A stretch of DNA of 64,000 bases from Cycas panzhihuaensis (GCA_023213395.1 CM041465.1:15686001-15750000); one strand, 5' to 3'; counted from the stretch's first letter, positions 22,891 through 33,993 are shown. A program made the numbers and translations. Notes: generated from the sequence alone by a model not told the origin.

Positions 22891-24160
22891 ATAAAATACA
22901 TTCTTCATTGAACTATCTTTCAAAGAAATATTATTTGTTCCTCTTTAGAGTTAAGATTAGGCTGGTAAGTGGTCAAGTATTCTTCATGTCTTATCAGGTG
23001 ATGTGATGCACCAAAATCAAGAATCCACAAAGGTGGTTAAGTAGATGGAGCTGAAAAAGTTGAACTTATGGTAGTTAAAGAGTGATTAGGTTTGTGGGAT
23101 CATGATTGGGACCCCTTAGAAGTGTTCTAAGATTCAGAAGTAATTCTACTCCTACAAACATCAATGCTGTGTCCCTTTGTGGCAGTAAGCATAACTAACA
23201 ATCTGATTAGAGTTAGAAGTAACAATATTCCATTTTTGGAATGATTATTTAGCGATATTCTAGTTTTTTAGTGATCCAGAATACTTGGTGTTTTATTTAT
23301 AATTATTTTGTAAAAGAAGAAGAAGAAGAACCTCTATGAAGTTTCTAAAATTTAGGATTATGGTTGTGATTATTTTGAAAGTTATTTTATTTAAACTTGT
23401 TTGCAAGTTTTGACTTGGAAAATAGAGCATATGAAGGATCTTGTAGTTTTTTAGTTTGAATTAGCATAGTTTGATGGTCAATCAACTAATTTGTTAGCTA
23501 ATTAAACGTGATTTTTGGGAAATCAACTTGCTATCTAACAATTTGAAAAAAGTTGAAGTGTTTAGGTAACTTATTAATGGCTAGATGAAGGATTTTAATT
23601 TTATCACCTACTTTAGTTGAGGATGTTATGCAGTTACCTAAATCCTTATTAATAAGCTAGATTTTTGCTAAGAAATCCTCAACTTTAGAAAAACCATTAA
23701 AGTTTAGATGATACATCTATTATTCTAAGAGGGCTAGTTGATGCTTGTCAACCTTATCGTATGTTTCTTTGAGAGTTTACCAGATGTAGGTGAGATCATC
23801 TATTTTAGAGAACTACCTATTGATGTCTAGTGAGAGGGAGTTTAGGATGGTGCCTAGGGCTCCATCACATTTTATCAAATAGAGTATATAGGTTTCTAAC
23901 TTTGCATCATCAGGTTTCAAAAAATCTCCTATTATATATTTCTAGATCTTTTGTTGTTTAAGAACCTAGGATATTTTAAGCTTTTAGTCAACATAGTTTG
24001 AGTCGATTAGAACTAGAATTGAAAGATAGGAGGTTGTCCCTAGAATGAGTGTCATTATACATAGAAAACCTATGACTTGAGATCCTCTTGATGGAAAAAA
24101 GAAAGAAATAATAAGAAAATAATGAGATTAAGTGTAAAAAGAAGTAATCACAATCTTTAG
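22891..24160 (-). pseudogene. Copia gag and protease remnant, copy B
   Basis: Homologous to 11878-13190 throughout, with the same gag N-terminal, zinc-knuckle and protease sites on the minus strand. It is shorter at 23590, where about 60 bp of copy A are missing. A GAAGAAGAAGAA run in gag near 23310 matches copy A near 12345. Non-functional. Confidence 0.75.
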
Positions 24161-24195
24161 AATTCAATTAAATGAATTTAATTATTGATTTATTA

Positions 24196-24632
24196 TGTGT
24201 TATGTACTTATTCAATTACATCATAGAAATTATACAAGCAGAAGGGACCACTAGTATGATACAAAACATAATATTATTAAGATAGAAAAATGTGCTTGGT
24301 CCTCTCACAACTAGACATAGTCCAGATAGTACACAGAAAGTCGATGGCTAGATCAAGCTTATACCATAGATTACAATCATAACCCTATGAGTATCTCTTC
24401 AACCTACTTGCTACTTTCACATATATACTTCCATCCCTTCCTTTTTATCTTTATAAATATAATTTCTAACGGTCTCAACTGTGATAAGTTATAACTGACA
24501 CAATAATTAAATTACATAACATAATTTATTCATAACTACATTTTTCGATTAGCTCATACTTGTGGCAGTTATAATCAGTTCACACTTGTTATCTTGAACT
24601 ACAATCTACTCATATTCCTATCCCAAACCATG
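24196..24632 (-). repeat. Gypsy-2B 3' LTR, outer part
   Basis: Matches 13253-13690 and 49328-49755. It is interrupted after AACCATG at 24632 by Copia-2b. The last five bases, CCATG, are repeated at 40257. Confidence 0.85.
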
Positions 24633-24717
24633 TGTTAGGTAATGTGAAAAGAATGGTTAGAGGGGGGTTCCCCTCCAAACCTTCCTCGGGGGGTTCCAAG
24701 GGGGTGCAGGGGGGAAA
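24633..24717 (+). repeat. Copia-2b 5' LTR fragment
   Basis: Starts TGTTAGGTAATGTG, like the 3' LTR at 25481, and contains several runs of five or more G. It is fused at about 24714-24734 to the RT-end coding sequence by an internal deletion. Confidence 0.75.
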
Positions 24718-24734
24718 CCATGTTACTAACATGT

Positions 24735-25440
24735 CTAATAATGAAGAAGAAAAAGATTATATATCTCGTGTGTCTTATGCTAATGTAGTAGGAAGTTTGA
24801 TGCATGCCATGGTATATACAAGACCTAACATTTCATATGCAATCGATGTAGTTAGCAGGTTTATGGCAAATCCAGGAAAGGAATAATGGGCAACAATGAA
24901 ATGGGTGCTTCGGTATTTAAGAGGCACAAGTGACTATTGCATCACCTTTAGAGGTATAGGTAATCAGGTTTATGGTTATATTGATTCATACTTTACAGGA
25001 GATTTAAATAAGAGAAGGTCTACTTCAGGTTATGTATTCACTCTTGTAAATGGTCCAGTTAGTTGGATGTCAAAATTGCAGAGCACAATTATATTATCGA
25101 CTACAAAAGCTGAATATGTTGTTGCAGCATATGCGTACATAGAAGCAATCTAGTTACAGGGTCTATTGGATGAGCTTAGAAGGAAACATGAAAAGGTAGA
25201 GGTATTTTGTGACAGTCAAAGTGCCATTTACCTAGCCAAGAATCTGGCTTATCATAGTAGGACAAAGCATATTGCTCTTAAGTACCATTTTATTAGATAG
25301 GTTGTGGAAGTAGGTGGAGTGGCACTTGAGAAGGTTAACACAAAATAAAATTGTGCTAATATGTTCACAAAATCAGTACTATTAGAGAAGTTCAAGTGGT
25401 GTTTGACTTCTCTTGGCTTGTAGAAAAGGTGATGAAGGGT
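24735..25440 (+). pseudogene. Copia-2b RT end and RNase H
   Basis: In frame over most of its length: NNEEEKDYISRVSYANVVGS, MHAMVYTRPNISYAIDVVSR, KWVLRYLRGTSDYCITF near 24900, YFTGDLNKRRSTSGYVFTL (RNase H first Asp region), PVSWMSKLQSTIILSTTKAE with the catalytic Glu near 25110, FCDSQSAIYLAKN near 25210 with a catalytic Asp, and TKHIALKYHF near 25270. There is one stop after the first block (24886) and one at about 25153. It is the best-preserved Copia-2 RNase H in the window. Confidence 0.88.
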
Positions 25441-25469
25441 CCAGGAAAGGTACCAGTTAAATTGTTATC

Positions 25470-25480
25470 AAGGTGGAGAT
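25470..25480 (+). promoter_or_regulatory. Copia-2b polypurine tract
   Basis: AAGGTGGAGAT immediately before the LTR TGTTAGG at 25481. Confidence 0.8.
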
Positions 25481-25569
25481 TGTTAGGTAATATGACAACA
25501 ATGGTTGGAGGCTAAAATTTTGACATGTTGGCAGTGCAGTTTCCCCCCCAAACCTTCCTCACAGGGTTC
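25481..25569 (+). repeat. Copia-2b 3' LTR, first part
   Basis: Begins TGTTAGGTAATATG. It ends in GGTTC (25565-25569), the target duplication of Gypsy-1, and the LTR resumes at 39693. Confidence 0.9.
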
Positions 25570-28150
25570 TGGACGTGCTGCTACGGGATAACTACCTAAT
25601 TGATAGGTGTAAGAGAGGGTGAGTGGTGGAATGATGGAAGGTGGGACCTAAAAGGTGGGTAACTACCACGCAGAGCGCCCCGTGCGCCGGAGCGCGAGTT
25701 CGAGATCTGCAATGGAGTATGGCTACTATCGGGTGACCCTTCACCGCTTCGAGTAAGGGGTGAAGGCGCGTAGGAGAAACCTGGGTTGACTTGGGAATAG
25801 GACCCTCCCACCCTTGGGTGGCCAGAAGGGGGGAAGAGAAGACCTAATGGAGACAGGCCAAGGGCACTCCTACACAACCTAACCAGATACACGAGTGATG
25901 CTGGAAGCAAGGCACTCGTGCGGTCAAGGAGAGAAGAGGAAAGGTAGGGTAGAGAAGGGCTCCTACAATCTTTCCTACGAATGATAAAGATGCATGAAAC
26001 AAGACAAAAGCATAGCAAACAAGTACCAAACCAATTTTTCCCTTTAATCCTTCAATGTACTAATTACTACGAAAGAAATAAAAGGAAAAGAAAGGGTAGC
26101 GGAGGGGAACGAACGTGCACATGGAGTGAAGGCGTGCGGGACGAAGCAACCTTCTCGAGGAACGCCTAACCACTCCGCGCGACGTACTGGATGTGAGATA
26201 GGCAGCGGACGAAGAGGGGGCTTCCTTACCTTCCCCGGAAAAATCAAATGCAATACCAAGACAGAAAGGAAGCACCAACTAAGAAATGAAATAGCATGAA
26301 AACATAACGCATATGAAGGTGCTTACCGGTAGCTAGGCCCACGGGCGATACGCTCCATGCTTCCCAAGTACCTGCAAGCAACAACGGTCTCTTTCTCTTC
26401 CCAACGGAAGAGCACTAACATGCAACACAAAAAACTCTAACAATATATGGCTAAATAGCACGAATGAGAATTTGTATATACATGCGTTAGTACTAATCGG
26501 ACAATCAAAGTATCAAAAGAAAGTGACCAAAGTGAAAGTAAATGACTGGGTAAGCCTCAGAGTGGCCTACCTCCTGCAAGTGATGCCCAAACCTCCCCCC
26601 AAGAGCCACGAGGCAACGAGGGGAAAGTCAAGAACAAGAGCTGGAAAATGGCAGCAAAAAGGGGCAAAGAAAGGCCCAAGGGAACCCACGGCGAACCGGG
26701 ATGCTATGAGGAGCAAACCGGGTGACCCGGGGAAGAAAGGTGAAGCGAGAAACCAGCGGTTGGGACTTATGTGTGATGCCCGATCTAGCAAAGGCCCCAA
26801 ATCAGCGCTGTAACATGTGACAATACCGGTTTGGGCAAATCAAGGGAGCTTCAAACCCTTGTTTGCAAGCCAAGGGCAAGACGGGCAGAGGGAGGTTTTG
26901 GGGGCTAAGAGCCGCCTAGGAGCGTGGAAGGTGGTACGGAATCCACCCACCTCCTCTCCAAAACCTATGAAACCCTCCACACCGCTGCCTTGACAAAGAA
27001 CGCAGTAAGAAGCAGGGAGAGTGGTATAATAGCCCCCAAAAGGGAGGACAACCAACCCTCAAGCAACAAGTAAGAGCAAACGAGCTGAAGCATGAAAATC
27101 ACAAGGAAAATAAGCATAGACAAGGAATACCTAGAGAGAAGAGGCAAGGGATTTGCCTCAGCCAAAGGGCAGCGGAAAGGGACTGATAAATCAGCCCAGA
27201 TCTGAAGTAGAGCAGGTTTGGGGCCCTGCTACGGAGGTGTGACGGGAAACACCTGCACTTGGGGTGCTTATGGACTGCCTGGGTGAAGACCGGCTGGACA
27301 CCACTTCAAAGGAGCCCTCTCCAAGGCGTTTGAGGAGCTGGGAGAATGTCCCAGCCATGCCAAAGGAGAGCTGGGTACTGTATGAAGGGTGTAGGTCCAG
27401 TTGATGCAGCAAACAGCAGAGAGAAGCAGAGCAGGAGAGTGTTTCCTTGAGAGCAATTCCAAAAGTGAGCCAAAAATGATCCTTGAAAATGAGCCAAAAA
27501 AGGGCTTAAGTACTCAAGCAAAACCCTAAAGCATGCGATTAGGGCGCAGCTGGAAGAGGAATAAAGCGCGAGCCACGTGGCAGTTTCACAATAAATGCGA
27601 AATTGCCACGGCAGATTTTTCAAAACAACCTGAGACTGCATCACGAATATTCGTGGTACCAAGAAATATTCCGGCCAGATCTGCGAAAATCAAGACGCAC
27701 CTAGAGCTGAAAATGGGGCCCACCAACCAGTCCAGGTTGGGGGCAGACGACCGAAAAGGCTGACATAACACTAAAACACCTACCCGGAAGCAAACAAGCC
27801 AACAAAACGGGTCCAAAGGAGCAAAAATAGGGCTCGAGTGGGGTGGCAAGTTGACCAAACGATGATGAGTCATCACACGGGCGAAGGTGGCACAAACCTA
27901 GTGGATCCTGGAGCGAGGAGGCGGATGCGGAAATGTACGGTCACTGTGGTGCCACACTCGCTGGGAGTGTGCCCCTGCTATAGTCGTCATAGTCTAAAAT
28001 AATTGTGGATGACCACAAGGTCGCCCACAAAGTCATACACATGCAGATACGCAAGCAAATATCCAGTAAAAGAAAGCGATGAAAATGCAAGAGACATACC
28101 TGCACTTACCTGAGTCAGTGATTCCGTATCCATTCCCGTAGCCGGAAACA
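25570..28150 (-). repeat. Gypsy-1 3' LTR (2581 bp)
   Basis: Matches 37124-39692. The right end CCGGAAACA at 28150 corresponds to GGGAAACA at 39692. Several open frames of 60-150 codons occur here in both strands, but none shows a recognisable domain and they are not called as genes. Confidence 0.92.
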
Positions 28151-28489
28151 CCGCCTCGGCGAGAGCCTCACCGCTCGGAAGCCTGATGCGATGGCGAATG
28201 CTAGTAACACAACTATCAGTAGCACATGCGTATATAGATATATCAATCAAGATCATAACAGCTGGCAAGGGCACCCCATGAGTGTCGTATGGACGCGTGG
28301 GTACGAAAGCAGCAGTGGAGACAACATAGGGGCTGCCTATGAGCCACCTGGGAACCGACTGGAAGAATGAAACAGGTGAGGGGGCTGCCCCCACCACAAA
28401 GGATGTAAGAGAACATACATAGCTAAATAAAGAACAAATAGTGGATACCATAGTTTTACCTCATTAGTAACCTGGTTTTAGAGGTGCGA

Positions 28490-28990
28490 ACGGATCGAAA
28501 GCGTAGTGATGACGACCCGGGGCTTGGGCGACGGAAGGCCAGCAAACCTCGTGGACTGGCCAAGAAGAAGGGAGAGGCGGCGCTCAATGATGAGGCGGAC
28601 GGGGCCATCTGCCTCAGCGTTGAGGACCCGAGGGATATGCTGGATATCAACAGAAGAAAAGCGGGCCAGGAGGGATCTGGCGGTGGAAGCGAGAGTCCTC
28701 AAGTGAGGGCATCGCACCTGGTAAACCTGGGTGAGATGGGACACCACAACTTGAGAGTCACAAAATAAAATGATGGATCCGTGATGGAAACAGAGAGCAT
28801 CAGTAAGGGCTTCAATAACAGCTGTATACTCGGCTTCGTTGTTGGTAGCCTCTGGGAGGAAGATCCCAGAGCGGAGGAGATCATGTCCAAGGGTCATGGA
28901 GGATCCATGCGGCATGGAAGGTCCAGATTACCGGCCCGCCATCCAGAAGATGTAGACGGACATCGACGACACAAAATCCAAGCAATCGAT
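28490..28990 (-). pseudogene. Gypsy-1 archaeal-type RNase H
   Basis: Open from 28915 to 28478 on the minus strand. It contains FLPEATNNEAEYTAVIEALT (catalytic Glu in NEAEY, near 28830), ILFCDSQVVVSHL (catalytic Asp, near 28765), and IQHIPRVLNAEADGPV (last catalytic Asp in EAD, near 28600). This is the arrangement of the second, archaeal-type RNase H (RVT_3-like) known in Tat elements. The first catalytic Asp region (a DGG-like motif near 28940) lies upstream across a stop and frame change. So the domain is broken at its N-terminus, or its start is read by another route. It sits downstream of integrase, separated from it here by the antisense gene. Confidence 0.78.
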
Positions 28991-29475
28991 GGGTGACGAA
29001 AGCAACGCACAACAAGTCAGTAGAAAAATGGCCGTGAAGGGTAGGAGGACCTAGCAATGAGGTAACCCAGGGTGAGAGCAAACAATCCGATCACGGCGGA
29101 GAGCTATTTAAGGAAAACCCCTTGGAGTACCAAAAGGTCACCTTTAGAAAGCGAAACATGCCCCCGAGTGGGGGGGCATTCCTTTCGGGGACTCCAAGAG
29201 CAAGAAAGGACTGCGGCAATGAGTCTAGGATGGTGAAACGAGCCAAACGAGTATAAACTCGGGCAGGAACGGGAGTAGCGCGCAAAATGATGCAGAAGGG
29301 CCCTAGCAAAAGCGCGATGATGATGCACCATAAATGCCCTTGTAGGAGGGCAAAAAGGGCATCAACATAGCGCGCTTGACGACAGGGCCAGAAGGCAAAG
29401 GTAATCGGGGCAACGAGACAGTCCCAACGACTGATGCGAGACCAAAAACAGAGGAAGTGCCCGTTGGGGGCCCCG
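28991..29475. other. Gypsy-1 spacer upstream of the antisense gene
   Basis: No recognisable protein. A 141-codon minus-strand frame (29091-29516) has no identifiable domain. It probably includes the upstream promoter of the plus-strand gene. Confidence 0.5.
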
Positions 29476-29486
29476 CTTATATAAGG
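29476..29486 (+). promoter_or_regulatory. TATA box of antisense gene
   Basis: CTTATATAAGG in an otherwise GC-rich context. A start of transcription about 30 bp downstream would give a leader rich in CA and short pyrimidine runs. It is the only strong TATA motif on the plus strand ahead of the PMD exon. Because it is palindromic, its direction is inferred from the gene that follows. Confidence 0.6.
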
Positions 29487-29840
29487 AAATCGACGGGAAA
29501 ATGGATTTATTTTCACCAGCTCTCGTACGAAACCAGAGCCATTCCCTTACGTAGCGGAGCGCCGCCCAACTTTAGAGGCACGCAGAGGGAGATCAGACCG
29601 TCGGATTGGAGAGCAGAGAGAGCCAACATGACCGACCAGACGATATGGCAGTAGCGAGACCAGATCCAGTGAGTGGATATCACTAAACCTGATCCAAATC
29701 GAAGTTCAAAGTTTGTTACTTTTTGTAGCTTTTAAGATTATTTTGCATAGTCTAAGTGCCCCTTATGGGCAACGGAAGGCTTCCCGGGATCTGAATCGCA
29801 CCAGAAGAGGCGGGGACCAGGCATTAGGAAGCTCGGTCCT

Positions 29841-30001
29841 GTGGGTCCCACGGGTCCACCGTAAGAAGATTTTGGTTTTGGGCGTAAAACCCCTTTGAGG
29901 GGGTCGTTGCTCAGCATCGCAAGAATGATCGCGCCGATCATTGCCACGGCCCCGGACATCATGGGACCCATGCCAAACTTAGCTGCACCACTAAGTTTGG
30001 C
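29841..30001. other. Cluster of perfect inverted repeats
   Basis: Six short inverted repeats follow one another, mostly non-overlapping: 29841-29851 (GTGGG-t-CCCAC), 29889-29904 (ACCCC/GGGGT), 29924-29942 (8-bp stem AATGATCG, 3-nt loop), 29960-29972 (CATGGG-a-CCCATG), and 29972-30001 (11-bp stem GCCAAACTTAG, 8-nt loop CTGCACCA). The region lies upstream of the PMD exon, in the presumed first intron or leader. It could fold as RNA on either strand. Confidence 0.7.
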
Positions 30002-31331
30002 AGACGGCAGCAAGGCAGAAAAAATAGGCATGAGGGCCAAAAGAGCCACAAATCTCAGGCAGAGAGAGATTTGAGAGAGACAGGGGTACTAATAGCTGAC
30101 ATGAGACTGACTTGAGGTGTTTTTGGTGTGAACAGGCTGTCCTCGCGGTAGATAACCGTGAGAACTTTGGTATGGCTATGCTGAGTTACATGGAGATGAC
30201 AACTCAGGAGGATAGGGACATGCTGGAGAGGTGTGGCCTGTACAAGGCCCTCAAGACACCTCAGTACACATCGGACCAGAGGTTGCTAGTGGATATAGTG
30301 TCCCATTGGGACCGGCGGAGGCATGTGTTCCACCTACCACAGGTGGGGGATGTGATGGTCACGCCGAGGGATATCTGGCGGATACTGGGAGTTCCGGGCG
30401 ATGTGAGGCCGGTGAGATCGGGACGCCGCCAAAGACCGAGGCAAAGATAGGGAGGCGCCTGCTCTTCACTGTGAGCCGGCAGTGGGATCGAGGGGAGCAC
30501 CCTCCGCATGCTTCTACTATCCGGATTCCTCGAGTGAGGAAGATGATCACATCGGCATTCTGCTCCGGATTTCAAATGTAACTATAGAGAGATTCCAGGA
30601 GGATGGATGGATGCAGTTCGCCGCTGTGAAGCCGGCGAGAGGATGGACTGGGCAGCCCTGATAGCGGCGAACCTAGTCACACAACTGGACGCTATCAGGA
30701 CGTCCGGCAGAGGAGGACTATCATACAACACACTGTTACAGTGTTGGTATTTTGATCATTTCGCGGCAGTGGCACCAGCGGGGGGACCTCACCCTATCAC
30801 AGATCAGGCCCCGATGGTCCACAGATGGCAGACTTGACTGAGGCGGATAGAGGACAGAGCCCACATCAGGCGATCGGTGGAGGCAACATCACTAGACCTC
30901 CTCACCCTCCCAAACTACATAGCTGAGCCATACAGGATGGTGAGGTGGGATAGTGACGATGAGGCAGGCGGAGCAGGAGTGTCCGCGGGAGATGACAGCA
31001 GTGATGACGGGGATAGTGGAGATAGTGGGGCCGGCCCGTCACGACCTGCAGGGGAGGCAGGTCCTTCAGGGACAGCAGGATAGGCAGAGGGTCCATCCGG
31101 TCGCCGGAGGAGAGGCAGGCCTATCAGGAGCACAGGGTGAGGTCAGAGGACCCGTGACTAGGGCCTGCAGGCTACAGATCGTGATGGGATCCGTGGGGAC
31201 GAGAGCTAGGGCTACCCCCATGAGGAGAGGGGCCCAGGCAGAGGAGGTGCCTGAAGACGAGGCACCGCAATGCAAGTGAGAGCCAGGAGGAGAGGATGCC
31301 GTGCGACTGGAGGATCAGGCGGCCACAGCAG

Positions 31332-31432
31332 GTGAGAGCCAACCTTTTCCAATGTCATTTAGCATCCAGATAGATGTTTGGTTCGGTTTGATCATGGTAT
31401 ATAGACTGACGCATGGTGTGTTGCATTGGCAG
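31332..31432 (+). other. Intron of the antisense PMD-like gene
   Basis: CAG|GTGAG donor, TTGCATTGGCAG acceptor, 101 bp, AT-richer than the exons, with a CTGAC branch-like motif 25-30 bases before the acceptor. Removal joins the frame ...EDQAATA to GTSEIRRLIEAVAREIF without a shift. The in-frame join is the best evidence that this was a real gene. Confidence 0.75.
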
Positions 31433-32013
31433 GTACATCAGAGATCAGGAGACTGATAGAGGCTGTGGCGAGGGAGATATTCCCTCAGGTGTATGCAGAG
31501 GGGCAACCGCCCATCCAGGCAGGCGATGAGCCTAGAGCAGCGGGAGCCCACGGAGAGGCGTTCGTCCCATTGGTGAGGGCGAGGGACATATGGGCTGCAG
31601 AGTCCCAAGAGCATGTCACATCCCAGGGACGACTGCAGCAGGAGAGGGATGATGCGAGACACGAGCGAGATGAGCTGCGAGGATGGGTACAGGCTCTAGA
31701 GGCACAGGGTGGTGCAGGTGGAGAAGAGGAGAGTAGAACCCAGCTAGCAGTGATCATTGAGCATCTCAGGGGGATAGAGGAGGCACTCCGGGGAGAGCGG
31801 GATCGTATCCAGGCCAGATACGATCAACTAGTAGCGCAGATGGTCTCGAGGTCGAGCCGGAGTAGGACGCGGACCCACACGGCGGCGACGACCCCGAGAC
31901 AACCTAGGGATGAGGAGAGCGAGGCAAGCAGCTCGCGGAGGCCCAGGAGGAGCCTCGGAGGCATGTGGTCCCCAGGAGAGGGATCACAGAGACTGGGAGA
32001 TGGCACCCTGTGA

Positions 32014-32687
32014 GAGCGGCCACAGCAGAGGGACATGTATATGCAGATCGACAGGGAAAGCACGGGCCTGTGGGTCATATATAGGACCATATGATTGTAC
32101 CCCTCGCAAGGATACCGGCCCCTGTGATGTATGATGATATGATTTTGATATGTATATATATATGCATGGGGTGATTGGAACCCCATTGGGATATGAGATG
32201 CTGTGCATGATGTATCATATGTGGATGATATGTATATTTATTTTTGAGTATTGTGAATGTTATGTTGTAGATGTTTTATGTTGTGGATATTTTGTTATAT
32301 GATGGACACGTTTCTACCCATGCACGACCACACACCTAACATGGGCACACACATACGCCGAGAGCGGGACGACATAGAAGTGTGAGGTTAGGGAGCGAGA
32401 CGGAGTACATGTCTGCAGGAGAGCATAGTGGGATATGCGGACGAAACGACGCAAGGTGAAGGGGGCGACGAGGCCCCCAAGCGTCTCCCTGATTGGGGGA
32501 TGCCCAAGCAAGACGACACAAGGGTTCCCAAGAGAATATGAGAATGCGGGTTCCGCGGAAGGAACCGAAAAGAAGAAGAAGGAGTCCGTCTTAAGTTGCC
32601 ACTCTACCCGTGGTTGGGAAGAATGGGGACAACCTAAGATGGTAGTTTAGGCTCATTTCGGAGTAAGGCGAAGGAATCGCTGAGGGA
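32014..32687. other. 3' region of the antisense gene
   Basis: AT-rich compared with the exons, with a TATATATAT stretch at 32150-32162 and ATTTATTTTTG at 32233. It probably holds the 3' untranslated region. No other gene is seen before the integrase remnant. Confidence 0.45.
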
Positions 32688-32865
32688 TCATGCGTAGAAC
32701 TTCTTAAGGAACATCCCATTAACGGCTTTCTCAAATTCGAGTCCTTCTACGGTGGCTATCCTGTAAGCACCATTATCGAGGGATTCAATAATGACAAAGG
32801 GGCCAACCCATCGGGGTTTGAATTTGGTCAAACGGTCATGGAGATATTCGAGCTCAAAGATCCGT
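32688..32865 (-). pseudogene. Gypsy-1 integrase C-terminal remnant
   Basis: Minus strand reads LTKFKPRWVGPFVIIESLDN, GAYRIATVEG and VNGMFLKKFYA, then a stop at 32688. This is the end of a Ty3/gypsy integrase, with the GPF/GAY pattern and the LKxFY end. Upstream, at about 32855-32875, it is fused directly to the protease/RT-start reading region. Everything from the RT fingers to the integrase core is therefore missing. Confidence 0.85.
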
Positions 32866-32873
32866 AAGCTTCT

Positions 32874-33986
32874 CTACCTCCATCTCGACGGCAATGAGAG
32901 CTTCGTGAAGGGGACGCCGCTTAGCGCATTATGCGCCAGAAGGGTGGTAAGGTTATGAGTGACAATCGAGGAGTTGATTCCCTTCATGTCAGCATAATCC
33001 CACGCGAAAATGTCTCGAAACTCGGAATGTAGGGAGTATTCCCTTACCTCATCAGGAGAACATTCCAACCCAACCTTAATGACCTTGCTCGGGGCCAAGA
33101 CTACATCCTGGGTTGCCCCCATGCACATGGTGTTGCCATGCTTGAAGTGGAGAGGGGCAAGATCAACGGGAGGCAGAGGAATAAGAGACGGGATCGGATC
33201 AGCAAGCGTGGATCCAATCGTGAGGATCTTCTCGTGACCAAGCCTGTGGTGACCAGAAGGCAGGTTAGGCGCAAGGCCTGCTAGATGCTCGAGCAGGGCT
33301 TCATTGTCCTCGAAATAATCCACCCCATGGATGACCTTACTTCGAGTAGGAGACGCACCAGAGGGAGTGAGAGCAACGGGACCGTGATGACCATCGGGTT
33401 GCTCAGCTTCCTCATGGAAATCTGAAGGAAAAGCAGAAAGGTGACCCTCAGAAGGAGCAAAAGGTAATTCCTCAAAACCATTACCTACGGGGGGTAGCGA
33501 AAAAGGAGAAATGCCGACAGGCGGGTCAACACGAGCGATGACGTGCGACATGCACGAAGGTCTAGCCTCACTAATGAGAGAGGTTCTAGACGGGGATCTA
33601 GAACAGGGCAGGTGCAACCTATTGGCGCAGAGGAAAGAGACGGGGTGAGGACAACCCTTGTCTTCGTCGAGCGACTCATCATCACTGAACGAAGCGAGGT
33701 AGCCGTAACTCCCAATGCCAATAAGGGCGAATCGCGTGAGACTAGGAGAAGGAGACGTGGGGTCTTCTTCGGACGGGTTAGGTATCCCAATAGAGCAAGC
33801 CGAGGCATGAGTGGATGAGCCTGGGTTTGCTGAACTGGTAGAGCAAGTTTGTTTAGTAAAAGGGCGTTCGCGGGGGATCACTCTCATTCGTCCATCATGG
33901 ACGAATTTAAGTTGTCCCCAAAGAGTCGAGTACACGGCTCCCATTTGATCGAGCCATGGACGACCTAGAAGGAGGTTGTAATCCAC
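32874..33986 (-). pseudogene. Gypsy-1 protease C-terminal part and linker to RT
   Basis: A 370-codon open frame. It starts YNLLLGRPWLDQMGAVYSTL, then LKFVHDGRMRVI, the usual end of a Tat-group retropepsin region. A long low-complexity linker follows. Near the end comes the element-typical approach to RT, SEFRDIFAWDYADMKGINSS (33000). After that it should enter RT but is cut by the deletion. It lies one frame away from the upstream protease part at 33994-34443, so a frameshift or short indel falls at about 33990. Confidence 0.82.
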
Positions 33987-33993
33987 ATCAACG

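Larger units (their letters stand above)
29510..32013 (+). pseudogene. Antisense plant mobile domain (PMD)-like gene in Gypsy-1
   Basis: Runs against gag-pol. A likely acceptor ends at 30135 (GTGAACAG). The main exon then reads ENFGMAMLSYMEMTTQEDRD, LERCGLYKALKTP, and DIVSHWDRRRHVFHLPQ followed by DVMVTPRDIWRILGVPG. The 'HxFHLP ... T..D....LG' pattern is that of plant mobile domain proteins. The frame is then disturbed at about 30440-30600. It continues as WAALIAANLVTQLDAIRTSG (30650) and an acidic linker (DSDDEAGGAG, 30950). An intron at 31332-31432 leads in frame to a last exon (31433-32013) with a predicted coiled coil (QQERDDARHERDELRGWVQA) and an RS-rich tail. An upstream ATG at 29629 is followed by a stop after 8 codons. 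At least three defects make it a pseudogene as assembled. PMD genes inside transposons are known in plants; the role is unknown. Confidence 0.7.

Noticed and set aside
25596-26018. 140-codon frame in the Gypsy-1 LTR, repeated at 37147-37569
   Set aside because: It is shared only because the LTRs are copies of each other. No domain, and composition is typical of chance frames in GC-rich DNA.
27586-28451. Several 60-154 codon frames at the inner side of the left LTR
   Set aside because: They overlap on both strands, have no recognisable motif and are not kept in the other LTR.
29510-32013. Host gene captured between two transposons rather than in one
   Set aside because: The gene lies inside a single element with matching LTRs and target duplication, so it is internal to Gypsy-1.
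33543-33818. Plus-strand frame opposite protease
   Set aside because: Shadow of the open minus-strand frame, without protein-like composition.
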